Positions 44,765-53,647 of a stretch of DNA of 64,000 bases are shown in pieces (position 1 is the first letter of the stretch; each line of letters opens with the position of its first letter). The position numbers and the translations under genes were made by a program. This stretch comes from Gallionella sp. GTDB lineage: Bacteria; Pseudomonadota; Gammaproteobacteria; Burkholderiales; Gallionellaceae. Location: positions 119,699 through 183,698 of the forward strand of contig PLWV01000004.1 of assembly GCA_003153155.1 (NCBI GenBank), in the 5' to 3' direction. The notes beneath the pieces are model-generated. The model made no database searches. It saw nothing but the letters and a program-made list of their open reading frames with translations, and had not been told where the DNA came from.

Positions 44765-44782
44765 TTTATGCTCCTTAAAAAA

Positions 44783-45190
44783 TTATTCGCCACTGCTCGC
44801 TTTAAACGCCACCACTTTGTCCTGCGCTTCGGTATTGGTATGTATCAGGCGCCCTTCAACGATTGCGCCCAACTGGATTTCCAGCGTAGTGTAATGCACA
44901 TCACCATTGACCTTGGCTTTGCTTTGTAGTTCCATATATTCGCTGGCAAATACCGGACCGCTAATTATGCCATTAATTACCAAATGAGTGACGTTGACCT
45001 CACCGTTCACTCGCGCTTGCTCGCTCAATACCAGCGTGCTCGGCTTGCCCTGCGCGGCGATGACATTGCCGTTGACCTGACCGTCTATGCGCATCCCGCC
45101 GCTGAAATTCAAATCCCCTTCGATGGTGGTTCCCGCACCGATCAGCGAATCAATCCGGGTTTGTGGTTTGCTGTGTTTTTTACTGAACAT
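44783..45190 (-). CDS. Bactofilin (polymer-forming cytoskeletal protein)
   Basis: A 135-residue bactofilin (DUF583) with the usual core: LIGAGTTIEGDLNFSGGMRIDG-type strands from about residue 16 (DSLIGAGTTIEGDLNFSGG), then VNGNVIAAQGKPSTLVL and INGIISGPVFASEYMELQSK, forming a short right-handed beta-helix. A charged N-terminal tail (MFSKKHSKPQTR) could bind the membrane. Bactofilins polymerise without nucleotides and recruit cell-wall or stalk proteins. The gene sits between a membrane coiled-coil protein and erpA, an arrangement common in betaproteobacteria; the functional link with DUF6776 is unproven. Confidence 0.93.
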   Translation of the reverse strand: MFSKKHSKPQTRIDSLIGAGTTIEGDLNFSGGMRIDGQVNGNVIAAQGKPSTLVLSEQARVNGEVNVTHLVINGIISGPVFASEYMELQSKAKVNGDVHYTTLEIQLGAIVEGRLIHTNTEAQDKVVAFKASSGE

Positions 45191-45205
45191 TGCTCGCTCC
45201 TTGGC

Positions 45206-45955
45206 TTATGAGAGACTCACGCTTTGCCGCACTTTCGGCTCGGTTGAGCCTTGTTCGAATATGCGCACTTGCACGTTTTCCAATTGCGCATCAGGCGGCA
45301 ACTGGAAGCTTTGTTCGACACGCCGATAATACCTGAAGCTGAGCTTGAATTGGGCATCCCCTGACTGATCTTGTGGGAATACATGGGTGGTGCTCTGCCC
45401 ATTTTCCACTACCGTAGCGACCAGCTGATAGCTGCCGCTAAACGTCTTGGCGCGCTGTCCGCTCTGCACCAGCAACATGCGCAGATGAAATTCGCCGGGT
45501 ATCTTGTCCCGCTCCAGCGTTAAACGATGCACTCCCAGTTCGCCCTCTTTGCCGCCCGTCGCGGTAAGGTTCTGGAAAAACACCAGGTCTTCCTGAAGAT
45601 GGACATTTTCATCCGCCAGGTTTTTTAGCTGCTCGGACGTTGCCTGATTGCTGGCCTGCTCGATTTGAATTTGCCGTTCATATTGCGCAAGTTTGTCGCT
45701 GAGTTGCGCATTTTCCCCCGCCAATTTGGCAACCTGATCGCGCAGCCTGGACAACTCCTGTTCAGCTTGATCGCGGTGAAAACCGGCAAACTCCAACCCA
45801 TTGCCATATGCCCACCAGGCTAGCCCGATTGCCGCCAATACGAATGGCAATATCATGCCCCAGCGCAAATACCACGCGATGTGAGGCCGCACCGACAACC
45901 GCCGTGCGGAAATGCTGAATCTGCGTTTGACTCTGCGTTCGACTCCGCGCCACAT
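45206..45955 (-). CDS. Membrane-anchored coiled-coil protein (DUF6776-like)
   Basis: A 249-residue protein with a basic cytoplasmic start (RRVKRRFSISARRL), one membrane segment (WGMILPFVLAAIGLAWWAYG, about 32-51), a coiled coil (about 60-115, DQAEQELSRLRDQVAKLAGE and similar heptads) and a beta-rich C-terminal periplasmic domain ending LENVQVRIFEQGSTEPKVRQ. I believe this corresponds to the DUF6776 family, but the function is unknown. It follows argC by one base and precedes bactofilin by 15 bp, so it could be a membrane partner for bactofilin filaments. Confidence 0.75.
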   Translation of the reverse strand: MWRGVERRVKRRFSISARRLSVRPHIAWYLRWGMILPFVLAAIGLAWWAYGNGLEFAGFHRDQAEQELSRLRDQVAKLAGENAQLSDKLAQYERQIQIEQASNQATSEQLKNLADENVHLQEDLVFFQNLTATGGKEGELGVHRLTLERDKIPGEFHLRMLLVQSGQRAKTFSGSYQLVATVVENGQSTTHVFPQDQSGDAQFKLSFRYYRRVEQSFQLPPDAQLENVQVRIFEQGSTEPKVRQSVSLS

Positions 45956-45956
45956 C

Positions 45957-47012
45957 TCAGGGTAACAAGGGAATATTGTTCAAGGCGGTGGCTTCCGGCA
46001 ACCCAAACATGATATTCATGTTCTGCACCGCCTGGCCTGCCGCGCCCTTGACCAGGTTATCGATCACCGACAACACCACCACGGTATCGCCGCCCTGTGG
46101 CCTATGCACGGCGATACGACAATGATTCGCGCCGCGCACCGAACGCGTCTCGGGAAGACTGCCCGCCGGCATCACGTCCACGAAAGGCTCGTTGGCATAA
46201 CGCTGTTCGAACAGCGCCTGCAAATCCACCTCGCGCCGGGGCCGGGATAAAAGTTTTTCATCTATCAGCCTGCCATACAGCGTGGCATGGATGCCGCGTA
46301 TCATCGGCGCGAGGTGCGGCACGAACGTCAAACCAATTTCTTTGCCGGCCGCGCGCGCCAGGCCCTGCTTTATTTCCGGCAAGTGGCGATGCCCTGCCAC
46401 GCCGTAGGCCTTGAAGTTGTCCGCCGCTTCGGAGAACAAGATGGAGATTTCCGCTTTGCGCCCGGCGCCCGAAACCCCCGACTTGGCATCGGCGATCAAG
46501 CTGTTTGGCTCAATCACGCCTGCCTCCAGTAGCGGGATAAAGCCCAATTGCACCGCCGTGGGATAACAGCCGGGGTTGGCAACCAGCCGGGCTGATTTGA
46601 TTTGTGAGCGGTTCACTTCCGGCAAACCATACACCGCCTCCGCAACCAGATCCGGGCAAGCGTGGCTCATGCCATACCATTTTTCCCACGACGCAACATC
46701 CTGCAAGCGAAAGTCTGCCGCCAGATCGATCACCTTGACGCCCGCATCCAGCAGCGCGCGCACTTGCTGCATGGCAATGCCGGTGGGGGTGGCAAAGAAC
46801 ACCAGATCACATTTCTCGAGATGCGCCTGGTCGGGATGCGTGAACGGCAAATCCACATAACCGCGCAGACTGGGGAACATTTGACTGACCGGCGTACCGG
46901 CATCGGCACGCGAAGTAATCACTTGCAAAGCCACCTGCGGGTGCGCCGCCAACAGACGCAGCAGTTCGACCCCGGTGTAGCCTGTTCCGCCAACTATGCC
47001 GACTTTGATCAT
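45957..47012 (-). CDS. argC: N-acetyl-gamma-glutamyl-phosphate reductase
   Basis: The third step of arginine synthesis: NADPH-dependent reduction of N-acetylglutamyl phosphate. The N-terminal Rossmann motif is [18 protein letters not shown] (3-20); the catalytic cysteine is in [18 protein letters not shown] at about residue 150; [18 protein letters not shown] and [11 protein letters not shown] follow. The start at 47012 gives 351 residues, the normal length; the four extra codons upstream are not family-like. It lies downstream of the rplM-rpsI pair, separated by a terminator hairpin. Confidence 0.95.
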   Translation of the reverse strand: MIKVGIVGGTGYTGVELLRLLAAHPQVALQVITSRADAGTPVSQMFPSLRGYVDLPFTHPDQAHLEKCDLVFFATPTGIAMQQVRALLDAGVKVIDLAADFRLQDVASWEKWYGMSHACPDLVAEAVYGLPEVNRSQIKSARLVANPGCYPTAVQLGFIPLLEAGVIEPNSLIADAKSGVSGAGRKAEISILFSEAADNFKAYGVAGHRHLPEIKQGLARAAGKEIGLTFVPHLAPMIRGIHATLYGRLIDEKLLSRPRREVDLQALFEQRYANEPFVDVMPAGSLPETRSVRGANHCRIAVHRPQGGDTVVVLSVIDNLVKGAAGQAVQNMNIMFGLPEATALNNIPLLP

Positions 47013-47054
47013 CGCAACTTCCATTAAAAACGCTTTAGTATTCTACAACAAAAT

Positions 47055-47082
47055 GAAAAAGCCGCCCGAAGGCGGCTTTTTC
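47055..47082 (-). terminator. Intrinsic terminator of the rplM-rpsI operon
   Basis: GAAAAAGCCGCC and GGCGGCTTTTTC pair perfectly over 12 bp around a CGAA/TTCG tetraloop, with T runs on either strand. It lies 18 bp beyond the rpsI stop and 43 bp before argC on the same strand. Confidence 0.9.
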
Positions 47083-47099
47083 AATACACCCAAAACGCC

Positions 47100-47492
47100 T
47101 TAACGCTTGGAGAATTGTTTACGACGGCGCGCCTTGCGGAGACCGACCTTCTTGCGTTCCACTTCACGCGCATCGCGAGTCACCAGACCGGCTTGCTTTA
47201 ACACGGCCTTGAACGAAGCATCGTAGTCGATCAACGCACGGGTGATGCCATGACGCACCGCACCGGCTTGGCCCGATTCCCCGCCGCCGATGACATTCAC
47301 CATGATATCGAACTTGCCCAGGGTTTCGGTCAGTGTCAGCGGTTGACGCACGACCATGCGTCCGGTTTCGCGGGAAAAGAACACATCCACCGGCTTGTCG
47401 TTCACCATGATGTCGCCCTTGCCTGCCTTCATAAACACACGTGCCACCGCACTCTTGCGGCGACCGGTACCGTAGTTATAAGTTACGCTCAT
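47100..47492 (-). CDS. rpsI: 30S ribosomal protein S9
   Basis: A 130-residue ribosomal protein: [20 protein letters not shown] at the start, [20 protein letters not shown] in the middle, and the basic C-terminal tail [14 protein letters not shown] that ends in the conserved KR reaching the P-site tRNA. It follows rplM by two bases on the minus strand, the universal pairing, and the unit ends at the hairpin at 47055-47082. Confidence 0.98.
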   Translation of the reverse strand: MSVTYNYGTGRRKSAVARVFMKAGKGDIMVNDKPVDVFFSRETGRMVVRQPLTLTETLGKFDIMVNVIGGGESGQAGAVRHGITRALIDYDASFKAVLKQAGLVTRDAREVERKKVGLRKARRRKQFSKR

Positions 47493-47494
47493 GA

Positions 47495-47932
47495 CTATGC
47501 TTTCAATAAATTAACAGGTTTCGGTTGCTGCGCTTCATGAGGATGCGCCGCACCGGCATACACCTTCATCTTGCGCAACATTGCGTAGCCCAGCGGGCCT
47601 TTTGGCAACATACCCTTGACGGCTTTTTCCAAAACACGGCTGGGATGACGCGCTTGCATCTTGGCAAAGTTGGTGGTGTACAAACCGCCCGGATAAGTCG
47701 TGTGGCGATGATACAGCTTGGCTTCCGCCTTGTTGCCGGTCACGCGCAGCTTGTCGGCATTGACCACGACGACGAAATCGCCGGTATCCACGTGCGGTGT
47801 GTAAATCGCCTTGTGCTTGCCGCGCAGGCGCGCAGCAATCTGCGCGGCCAAACGGCCCAGCACTTGATCTGCTGCGTCAACCAGAAGCCAGTCGTGCTGG
47901 ACTTCCTCTGCTTTAGCGGAAAATGTTTTCAT
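47495..47932 (-). CDS. rplM: 50S ribosomal protein L13
   Basis: A 145-residue early-assembly protein of the large subunit: [20 protein letters not shown] at the N-terminus, [24 protein letters not shown], and [22 protein letters not shown]. The start at 47932 matches the family; the upstream extension to 47995 is not conserved-looking. In other bacteria L13 represses its own operon by binding the leader. A strong promoter is visible 47-76 bp upstream of the start. Confidence 0.98.
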   Translation of the reverse strand: MKTFSAKAEEVQHDWLLVDAADQVLGRLAAQIAARLRGKHKAIYTPHVDTGDFVVVVNADKLRVTGNKAEAKLYHRHTTYPGGLYTTNFAKMQARHPSRVLEKAVKGMLPKGPLGYAMLRKMKVYAGAAHPHEAQQPKPVNLLKA

Positions 47933-47978
47933 AGCCACAATTCCTAAAAATTCAATAAGTAAACCTCGAAGGGCGCGC

Positions 47979-48008
47979 ATTCTATTGCAGCCCACCCGCC
48001 ACTGTCAA
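47979..48008 (-). promoter_or_regulatory. Sigma-70 promoter of rplM-rpsI
   Basis: Minus strand TTGACA (48003-48008, perfect -35) and TAGAAT (47979-47984) with an 18-bp spacer, followed by a GC-rich discriminator, as usual for ribosomal protein genes. Confidence 0.75.
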
Positions 48009-48030
48009 ACGCTATTTAAGGAATCGCAAT

Positions 48031-49101
48031 TCAATCGTCCCCGCCCATGTGCTTCGTCACATAGTTGAGATCGAAGTCGAGGATGCGTGCGGCGAGTTTG
48101 TCGATCAGGGCGCGCTTGGTTTTGTTTTTATCATCGTCATCACCCTTCTCGCCATGATCACCGTTGTCGTCTTTCCTATCCACGTCCGGTTGCTCTTTCT
48201 TGATGAGATCGCGCATCGTCTCGATTTGTTTCTTGCCGACCTTGTTTTGGTTCAACCCGTATGCGCTGATGGCGGATTGAAAGTAGCGGTCTAGCTGCGA
48301 GGAAAAGGTTGCATCGAGTAATTGCATCCCGATCCAGGTGTGCATCTGGGTTTGGATGCTGCCAAGCAACGCAGCGGCATCGAATGGTGTCGGCACGGCA
48401 ACCATGGGAACAGCGGCGGGACGGACGATAAAATCGTTGTCGCGCAGCTGATTCAACTGAGCCAAAATAGCACTGTCTTTCAGCGGGCCATCATCGGGGA
48501 AGCCGAAAATTTCACTTTTAGCAAACAGCCCATATATCCGAGACGATGCCATTCCGGGCAGATCCAGACTGTTGAACCCAAAGCCAGACAATGTGTGCCC
48601 CGCATGAATGCTATTGGTATCAAGCATACCTGTCTTAGGCGACCAATCAATTTGAGACATGCTGCGCGTTATATCTCCATCCCATCCGAAGGGACTGGCT
48701 AAGGCAGCCGCTTCGGCGGCAACGTATGCATCGAGATCCGCTTGTGTGAGGTTTGGAAGTTGTGCCGGGCTTGGAGTTTCACCTAGGATGGGGTTGATGA
48801 TCTGTTGCAACACGACGCTGACAATGGCTTGTTTGGCGGTTGCGCCATTGGATACGATATAGCGGTAAACGATGGTTCCCTTTTCGCCCAAGCGGAAGCT
48901 GGAGCGGATGGTGGGGTCGATCTTGGTAGAGGGGACGAAGATCGTTTGCGATAGTTCGGTCGTATTTGAATCGCCCTGGTAGGTGATGGTGTAGTTCCCC
49001 GTAGCGGGATCGCGCACGATACTTTCCCCCGGATAAGCTTGCGCATGGAGTGATATCGCCATTACCGCAATACCCGCATATAGTTTGCTGGATGTTCTCA
49101 T
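48031..49101 (-). CDS. Secreted protein of unknown function, paralogue A
   Basis: A 356-residue protein with a signal peptide (AGIAVMAISLHAQA, cleavage after about residue 22). It is clearly paralogous to the product of 49817-50911: both begin with PGE and DP..GNY.ITY, share FVPSTKI..TI, and are strongly alike near the C-terminus, where IQTQMHTWIGMQLLDATFS and QLDRYFQSAISAY recur, as does MRDLIKKEQPD. A charged Asp/Lys run and LDFDLNYVTKHMG close it. No known domain is recognised. The start at 49101 has AGGAG nearby. A REP-RAYT unit now separates it from its paralogue. Confidence 0.75.
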   Translation of the reverse strand: MRTSSKLYAGIAVMAISLHAQAYPGESIVRDPATGNYTITYQGDSNTTELSQTIFVPSTKIDPTIRSSFRLGEKGTIVYRYIVSNGATAKQAIVSVVLQQIINPILGETPSPAQLPNLTQADLDAYVAAEAAALASPFGWDGDITRSMSQIDWSPKTGMLDTNSIHAGHTLSGFGFNSLDLPGMASSRIYGLFAKSEIFGFPDDGPLKDSAILAQLNQLRDNDFIVRPAAVPMVAVPTPFDAAALLGSIQTQMHTWIGMQLLDATFSSQLDRYFQSAISAYGLNQNKVGKKQIETMRDLIKKEQPDVDRKDDNGDHGEKGDDDDKNKTKRALIDKLAARILDFDLNYVTKHMGGDD

Positions 49102-49122
49102 TGCTCTGCTCCTAAAAGCCAA

Positions 49123-49805
49123 GTAGGGTGGGCACGTTCTTGTGCCCACGCGGACAGCGTCAATCATATTCCAGCGCCGCCTCATTCATCGCTCCAGCCC
49201 AGTCATGCGCATATACCCCATCGCGCACATAGCGGTGAAATGTCGAATAAGGCCAATCTTCTGCACGTTGTGCGTGCCCGTGTTTTACCGGGTTGAAATG
49301 AATGTAATCGACATGGCGGGCAAAATCATCTTCATTGCGAATCTGGTGTTCCCAGAATCGCCGTTGCCAGATCGTTGATTCGCGATGTTTGAGTTTTGAT
49401 GCGGTCATCAAGTCGGCACGGCGAAAGTCTTCCCTACAGGCCAAAGAAACCGCTCGCTTGATTATCATCCAGCGGGTGGAAAAATCGGCATCATCGTCAG
49501 GCAATGTCCACATGCAATGTAAATGGTCAGGCAATAATACCCATGCATTAATGACAAAGGGGCGCGATGTCCGCACCGTTTCAATCGCGGTGCGCAATGC
49601 GTTACGAACCGTTTCGTTACATAGAATCGGCTGTCGCCGGTAAGCGACCACTGTAAAGAAATAAGTTGAGCCCGCAGCCGATGCGCGGCGATAACGTGAC
49701 ATGGTTGTTTAGTTTACGGGATTGCAGCCGCATGGGTACGATGAAGCTGCGCCTAGACTACTCGGCGGTTTTGAGTCCGCGTGGGCACAGGCGTGCCCAC
49801 CCTAC
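49123..49805. mobile_element. REP-bracketed RAYT unit (REPtron)
   Basis: A RAYT transposase gene is bracketed by two REP sequences in inverted orientation: 49123-49153 (GTAGGGTGGGCAC...GTGCCCACGCGG) and 49777-49805 (CCGCGTGGGCAC...GTGCCCACCCTAC). Each has the GTAG head followed by a hairpin GTGGGCAC/GTGCCCAC, the known substrate form of RAYTs. The unit lies between two paralogous genes of one operon. Confidence 0.85.
49160..49702 (-). CDS. REP-associated tyrosine transposase (RAYT, Y1/HUH family)
   Basis: A 180-residue single-strand DNA transposase related to IS200/IS605 TnpA. The HUH pair is His60-Leu-His62 in LLPDHLHCMWTLP, and the catalytic tyrosine is Tyr133 in VDYIHFNPVKHG, the RAYT signature. 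YFFTVVAYRRQPIL opens the fold, and WQRRFWEHQIRNEDDF precedes the active Tyr. All catalytic residues are intact. RAYTs are normally domesticated single-copy genes that act on REP sequences; this gene's own flanks, and perhaps the other GTAG repeats in the window, are candidate substrates. Confidence 0.93.
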   Translation of the reverse strand: MSRYRRASAAGSTYFFTVVAYRRQPILCNETVRNALRTAIETVRTSRPFVINAWVLLPDHLHCMWTLPDDDADFSTRWMIIKRAVSLACREDFRRADLMTASKLKHRESTIWQRRFWEHQIRNEDDFARHVDYIHFNPVKHGHAQRAEDWPYSTFHRYVRDGVYAHDWAGAMNEAALEYD

Positions 49806-49816
49806 GAACTACAAGA

Positions 49817-50911
49817 CTACCGTTCGTGCTGACTTGTTGAAGCATGTTCCCCGTCGTCATCGCCCATGCGCTTCATCACGTAATCGAGATCGAAGTCGAG
49901 GACGCTTGCGGCGAGGCGGTCGATCAGCGCGGATTTCTTGTGGTCATTTTTTTCCTGGCTTTTCTCGCTCTCGTGTTCCTCATCACGGCCCAGGTCAGGT
50001 TGTTCTTTTTTGATGAGTTCGCGCATCGTCTGTATCTGCTTATTGCCGACTTTGGGCTGGTTCAATCGGTATGCGCTGATCGCGGACTGGAAGTAACGGT
50101 CAAGCTGGGCAGAGAAGGTTGCATCGAGCAACTGCATGGCTATCCATGTATGCATCTGGGTCTGGATGCGGTCGAGCGTTACAGCGGGGTCGAAGGGAGT
50201 AGGCATCGCGATGGCGGGAACGGCGGCGAGGCGGGTGACAAAATCATTTTGCTTTAATGCATCATATTGCTTCCTGATTTCCCCTTGGGGGCCTTCTCCG
50301 CCAAAACCGTTAGCGAATCTACGTGCGCCTCTGAATTTTGCCACACCCAGACCCGGAAGACTTTGACTGACAAAGCCAAAACCTTTTAGGTACCCCTTGG
50401 GTTGTATGCCAGCAGACGAATCAACAGAATGCCAATTGATAAAGGCTCCATTTTCGTAAGTGGAAATAGAGCCCCGCCAGCCGTTTGGTGTGGTCAAGGC
50501 ATATTCATTCGCCTCCAGGACGGCAAATGCTTGCGCCACCGTTGACGTTTGCATGTCTGTTGGCAAATCCTGGCTGCCAATAACTTTACCCATAATATCA
50601 AAGCTAACGGTATCCAATACCTGAAGACTTTGCGCTCCACTGCTGACAGAATAGCTGTAATTCGCCGTGCCAGCTTGATCCAGATGAAATTTGGAAACTA
50701 TGGTCGGGACGATCTTGGTGGCTGGAACAAATGTCGCATGTGACAAAATTTTACTGCCGTCATCCTGTTCATCAGAGTAGGTAATTTTGTAGTTACCTGA
50801 CACTGGATCAAGGACAATGCCTTCACCCGGTTCCAGCGCAAAAGCAACTCCATTTGGAAATAACAACACGCAAACAAAAACGGCTAAGCAGCGAGCAAAG
50901 AAGCTAATCAT
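49817..50911 (-). CDS. Secreted protein of unknown function, paralogue B
   Basis: A 364-residue exported protein with a signal peptide (LAVFVCVLLFPNGVAFA, cleavage near residue 25) followed by LEPGEGIVLDPVSGNYKITY. It shares with paralogue A the middle FVPATKIVPTIVSKFHLDQA and the conserved C-terminal block IQTQMHTWIAMQLLDATFS, MRELIKKEQPD and LDFDLDYVMKRMG. A highly charged segment (DEEHESEKSQEKNDHKKS) lies before the end. The start at 50911 overlaps the stop of the Ig/M15-like gene (ATGA), so the two are translationally coupled. Function unknown; an envelope or extracellular role is likely. Confidence 0.77.
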   Translation of the reverse strand: MISFFARCLAVFVCVLLFPNGVAFALEPGEGIVLDPVSGNYKITYSDEQDDGSKILSHATFVPATKIVPTIVSKFHLDQAGTANYSYSVSSGAQSLQVLDTVSFDIMGKVIGSQDLPTDMQTSTVAQAFAVLEANEYALTTPNGWRGSISTYENGAFINWHSVDSSAGIQPKGYLKGFGFVSQSLPGLGVAKFRGARRFANGFGGEGPQGEIRKQYDALKQNDFVTRLAAVPAIAMPTPFDPAVTLDRIQTQMHTWIAMQLLDATFSAQLDRYFQSAISAYRLNQPKVGNKQIQTMRELIKKEQPDLGRDEEHESEKSQEKNDHKKSALIDRLAASVLDFDLDYVMKRMGDDDGEHASTSQHER

Positions 50912-52152
50912 TGGTCTACTCCTAAAAGAATTACGTGATAGTGCCGATTGTCATCGCCAACACAATTGTCTGCTGAGGGATCTCTCCCTGAAGAACAGTG
51001 TAACTCGGCATTAGCCGAGACTGAACTTCCAGCCAGATTTTTCTGTGTCCCATCAGCCAGCTTTTCAAAATCGGTAAACAACCTTTCAGGGATATTACCC
51101 GATGCCGTATTGGCGCGAACGTCTATGACAGTCCCTCTTCTATGCGCTCCGTGATCGCCGACCCAATTGCCGTTTATATCAAATTTTCCACCCCACACAA
51201 GGCTGGCATCGTTCAAATGCAGCACCAGTTCATTCGGGTAAAGGAAATGGTAGTTGATCGCCAGGACAACCAGCTGACTCTTTGCATCATCGGTCAGGTA
51301 ATGGTTGTCGTGATGCTTTTTGTCCGGCTCGCCGCCGATCAAGACGTATAGCGATGGGTCATCGGTTATCTGATGCAATCCATCCACCTTCACATCCACC
51401 GTCGCTGTCTTAGGACTGTTGCTGCATTGATCGCACGTTGCCGTGATTTTGTGTGTGCCGGAGACTTCTGTCGCGGTGAAGGTAATCGAAAGCGCAGTGT
51501 TCCCGGAAGCAGGCGATACGCTACCCTTGGGCCGCGTTGCATAGGCTTCACCATGATCATGCCCGCCACTGGTGGGATCAACATCCACTTTGACAGAAAC
51601 CGGAACGGGTTGGGCCGGCGGGGTGCCATCTTGATTCGTCAAGGTGGCGGTAAACGTGTACGTTTTGCCGGGTTCGATGGTGGCGGATTCGGGAGTCAGC
51701 GTGAGAGTGTATTGTTCGGAAACGCAGCTTGTCCCGGCAGCATCGGGTTTGAAACCAGAGTCGCAGGTGCAAATAGTTGGATTAATTGCAGGCGTACCTG
51801 TGGAATTGGCGGGGCAGGAATTAACGGCAGCACATACAGCCCACCAGAAGGTGTATGGGCTTGCGCAAGAATAACTGCCATTGGGAAAAGAAGAACCTAA
51901 GCCAAAATTTTCATAAGCACAAGCAGCGCCAGGAGTTGGGAAACCGGGTACCGAGAATACAACCTCTCCTCGGCTCTGACTGTTAACTAAAGTGTAGCTT
52001 GAACAAGAAATAGAAACGGGTACATTTCCTGTTGCATGCGCCGGATTTACCATCATCATCGACGAGTTCACGACAACAAAAAAATAAAAGATGACGGATA
52101 GTAAAGCAGGCCGAACAAATCTTGTAGCATTAAACGTTGGCGCATCCATCAT
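50908..52152 (-). CDS. Secreted Ig-like protein with M15-peptidase-like C-terminus
   Basis: About 414 residues. A signal peptide ends near AHA; then a Cys-rich region (CSSYTL, SCPANSTGTP, CTCDSGFKPDAAGTSC), an Ig-like domain (YTLTLTPESATIEPGKTYTF to TATVDVKVDG) and a C-terminal domain with GDHGAHRRGTVIDVRANT and NRHYHVILLG. The pattern HxxGxxxD followed by HxH matches the zinc ligands of M15-type peptidases, so a metallopeptidase fold is plausible, though the family is not named here. Two adjacent ATGs (52152, 52149) follow AGGAG. It leads the operon that contains the two paralogues. Confidence 0.7.
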   Translation of the reverse strand: MMDAPTFNATRFVRPALLSVIFYFFVVVNSSMMMVNPAHATGNVPVSISCSSYTLVNSQSRGEVVFSVPGFPTPGAACAYENFGLGSSFPNGSYSCASPYTFWWAVCAAVNSCPANSTGTPAINPTICTCDSGFKPDAAGTSCVSEQYTLTLTPESATIEPGKTYTFTATLTNQDGTPPAQPVPVSVKVDVDPTSGGHDHGEAYATRPKGSVSPASGNTALSITFTATEVSGTHKITATCDQCSNSPKTATVDVKVDGLHQITDDPSLYVLIGGEPDKKHHDNHYLTDDAKSQLVVLAINYHFLYPNELVLHLNDASLVWGGKFDINGNWVGDHGAHRRGTVIDVRANTASGNIPERLFTDFEKLADGTQKNLAGSSVSANAELHCSSGRDPSADNCVGDDNRHYHVILLGVDQ

Positions 52153-52402
52153 TTTCTCCTGATCGCTCAAAACACTTTTGTTGATTTGCCACGCTAAGCA
52201 AAGCCTGACGGTTGCAAGCCGCCAGTAAATCGTAGATGCGGGATTGTGTGCCAAAGCTTGCCGCATCGTACCTGTCAACTTTGATAGGCGTTCAACTCGA
52301 GCAGAGTCTGATAAAATTAGAAGGTGTTGAGGTGACTCGGGTCATTTTTTTAGCGAATGAAACCCAGTAAGATGAGCACATTCTGAAACTCTGAGTCTTG
52401 TC

Positions 52403-53170
52403 ATGTCCTGGTTCATCACCAACTTTATTGCCAGTTTCTTGCTGCCGCCGCTGAGCTTATTGCTCGTGCTCGCGCTGGGCATCTTCCTGCTCTATCGCCA
52501 CCACAAACTTGCCAAACCGCTGATACTCGCCGGATTCGGTTTGCTCTGGATCGCTTCCACGCCCTATTTTGCCGAAGGCGCGCTGCACTTGCTGGAGGCA
52601 CACACAACTGCGCTGGATAGTCGGCATCAGAATGCCGATGCGATAGTGATACTTGGTGGCGGGACATATTTCCACGCGCCGGAATATGCAGGGCAGGACA
52701 CTATCGGTGATGCCACACTGGTTCGCTTGCGCTACGGCGCGAAACTTCAGCGAGAAACCGGCAAACCGATACTGGTGACCGGCGGCAAACCCCTTGGCAA
52801 CAGCATTTCTGAAGCACAGCAAATGCGCATCGCACTGGAACAGGATTTCCGTGTGCCGGTGCGCTGGACGGAAGAGGAGTCCGACAACACTTTTGAGAAT
52901 GCCCATCATTCTTTTCGCATTCTGCAACAAGCGGGTATCCGCAAAATTTATCTCGTCACCCACGCCTGGCACATGCCGCGCTCCGCCGAAGTATTCCGCC
53001 GTGCCGGATTCGAGGTCGTCGAAGCGCCGACTGCTTTCACCACGCGCTATCAGACCGACCTACTGGCATTCCTGCCGCGCGCCGAATCTCTGCACGACAG
53101 CAAAATTTTCGTTCACGAAGTTATCGGATTGCTCTGGTATCGGGTAAAGTTGGCAATCTCTAATAGTTAG
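52403..53170 (+). CDS. elyC: ElyC/YdcF-type DUF218 membrane protein
   Basis: A 255-residue inner-membrane protein with two N-terminal membrane segments (about 7-29 and 36-55) and a DUF218 domain: ADAIVILGGGTYFHAPEY, then GKPILVTGGKPLG, EEESDNTFENAHHS and IYLVTHAWHMPRS, the standard ElyC/SanA series. ElyC is needed for normal peptidoglycan assembly in Escherichia coli. The gene follows a 250-bp region divergent from the secreted-protein operon, and osmC is 18 bp downstream on the same strand. Confidence 0.92.
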   Translation: MSWFITNFIASFLLPPLSLLLVLALGIFLLYRHHKLAKPLILAGFGLLWIASTPYFAEGALHLLEAHTTALDSRHQNADAIVILGGGTYFHAPEYAGQDTIGDATLVRLRYGAKLQRETGKPILVTGGKPLGNSISEAQQMRIALEQDFRVPVRWTEEESDNTFENAHHSFRILQQAGIRKIYLVTHAWHMPRSAEVFRRAGFEVVEAPTAFTTRYQTDLLAFLPRAESLHDSKIFVHEVIGLLWYRVKLAISNS

Positions 53171-53188
53171 GCAATTAAAAGGAATAAC

Positions 53189-53605
53189 ATGAAAGCTCGC
53201 GTCAAATGGGTGGAACAGGCTTCTTTTCTTGGAGAGACCGGAAGCAATCACGCAGTATTGATGGATGGCCCACCAACTGCGGGCGGAAGAAATCTCGGTC
53301 CGCGTCCGATGGAAATGCTGCTGCTCGGCACGGGCGGCTGCGCCTGCTTCGATGTGGTTTCGATCTTGAAAAAAAGACGTCAGGCTATTTCAGATTGTTA
53401 TGTGGAGTTGGACGCGGAACGCGCCGAAACCGATCCCAAAGTGTTCACCAAGATACACATACACTTCGTCGTGAAGGGCAAAGACATCAAGCCCGAAATG
53501 GTGGAGAAAGCCATCAAGCTTTCGGCCGAGAAATACTGCTCGGCATCCATCATGCTTGGCCAGACCGCCGCGATCACGCATGATTTCGAGGTAATTCAGG
53601 AATAA
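53189..53605 (+). CDS. OsmC family protein
   Basis: A 138-residue OsmC-like protein. RPMEMLLLGTGGCACFDVVS (about 42-61) holds the first conserved cysteines (Cys54, Cys56), and AEKYCSASIMLGQTAAITHD near residue 115 the second cysteine (Cys116). OsmC and Ohr reduce organic hydroperoxides with such a pair; this shorter YhfA-like form lacks a clear peroxidatic assignment. It has GGAATAAC upstream and follows elyC directly. A weak hairpin with a T run separates it from coq7, which converges. Confidence 0.9.
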   Translation: MKARVKWVEQASFLGETGSNHAVLMDGPPTAGGRNLGPRPMEMLLLGTGGCACFDVVSILKKRRQAISDCYVELDAERAETDPKVFTKIHIHFVVKGKDIKPEMVEKAIKLSAEKYCSASIMLGQTAAITHDFEVIQE

Positions 53606-53622
53606 AGAAAAGGTGAAAGGTA

Positions 53623-53647
53623 CAAGGGTTTTGCTTGCCCCTTTTTT
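53623..53647 (+). terminator. Weak terminator after osmC
   Basis: AAGGG pairs with CCCTT around a 10-nt loop and is followed by T6; the T run overlaps the coq7 stop on the other strand. The stem is only five pairs, so confidence is low. Confidence 0.35.

Noticed and set aside
52170..52300. Possible riboswitch (c-di-GMP type) between the secreted-protein operon and elyC
   Set aside because: A hairpin (CTGACGGTTGCAAGCCGCCAG) and GCAAAGC-like blocks reminded me of GEMM RNAs, and a similar block is at about 18975, but the conserved GEMM order does not fit on either strand. A covariance-model search would decide.
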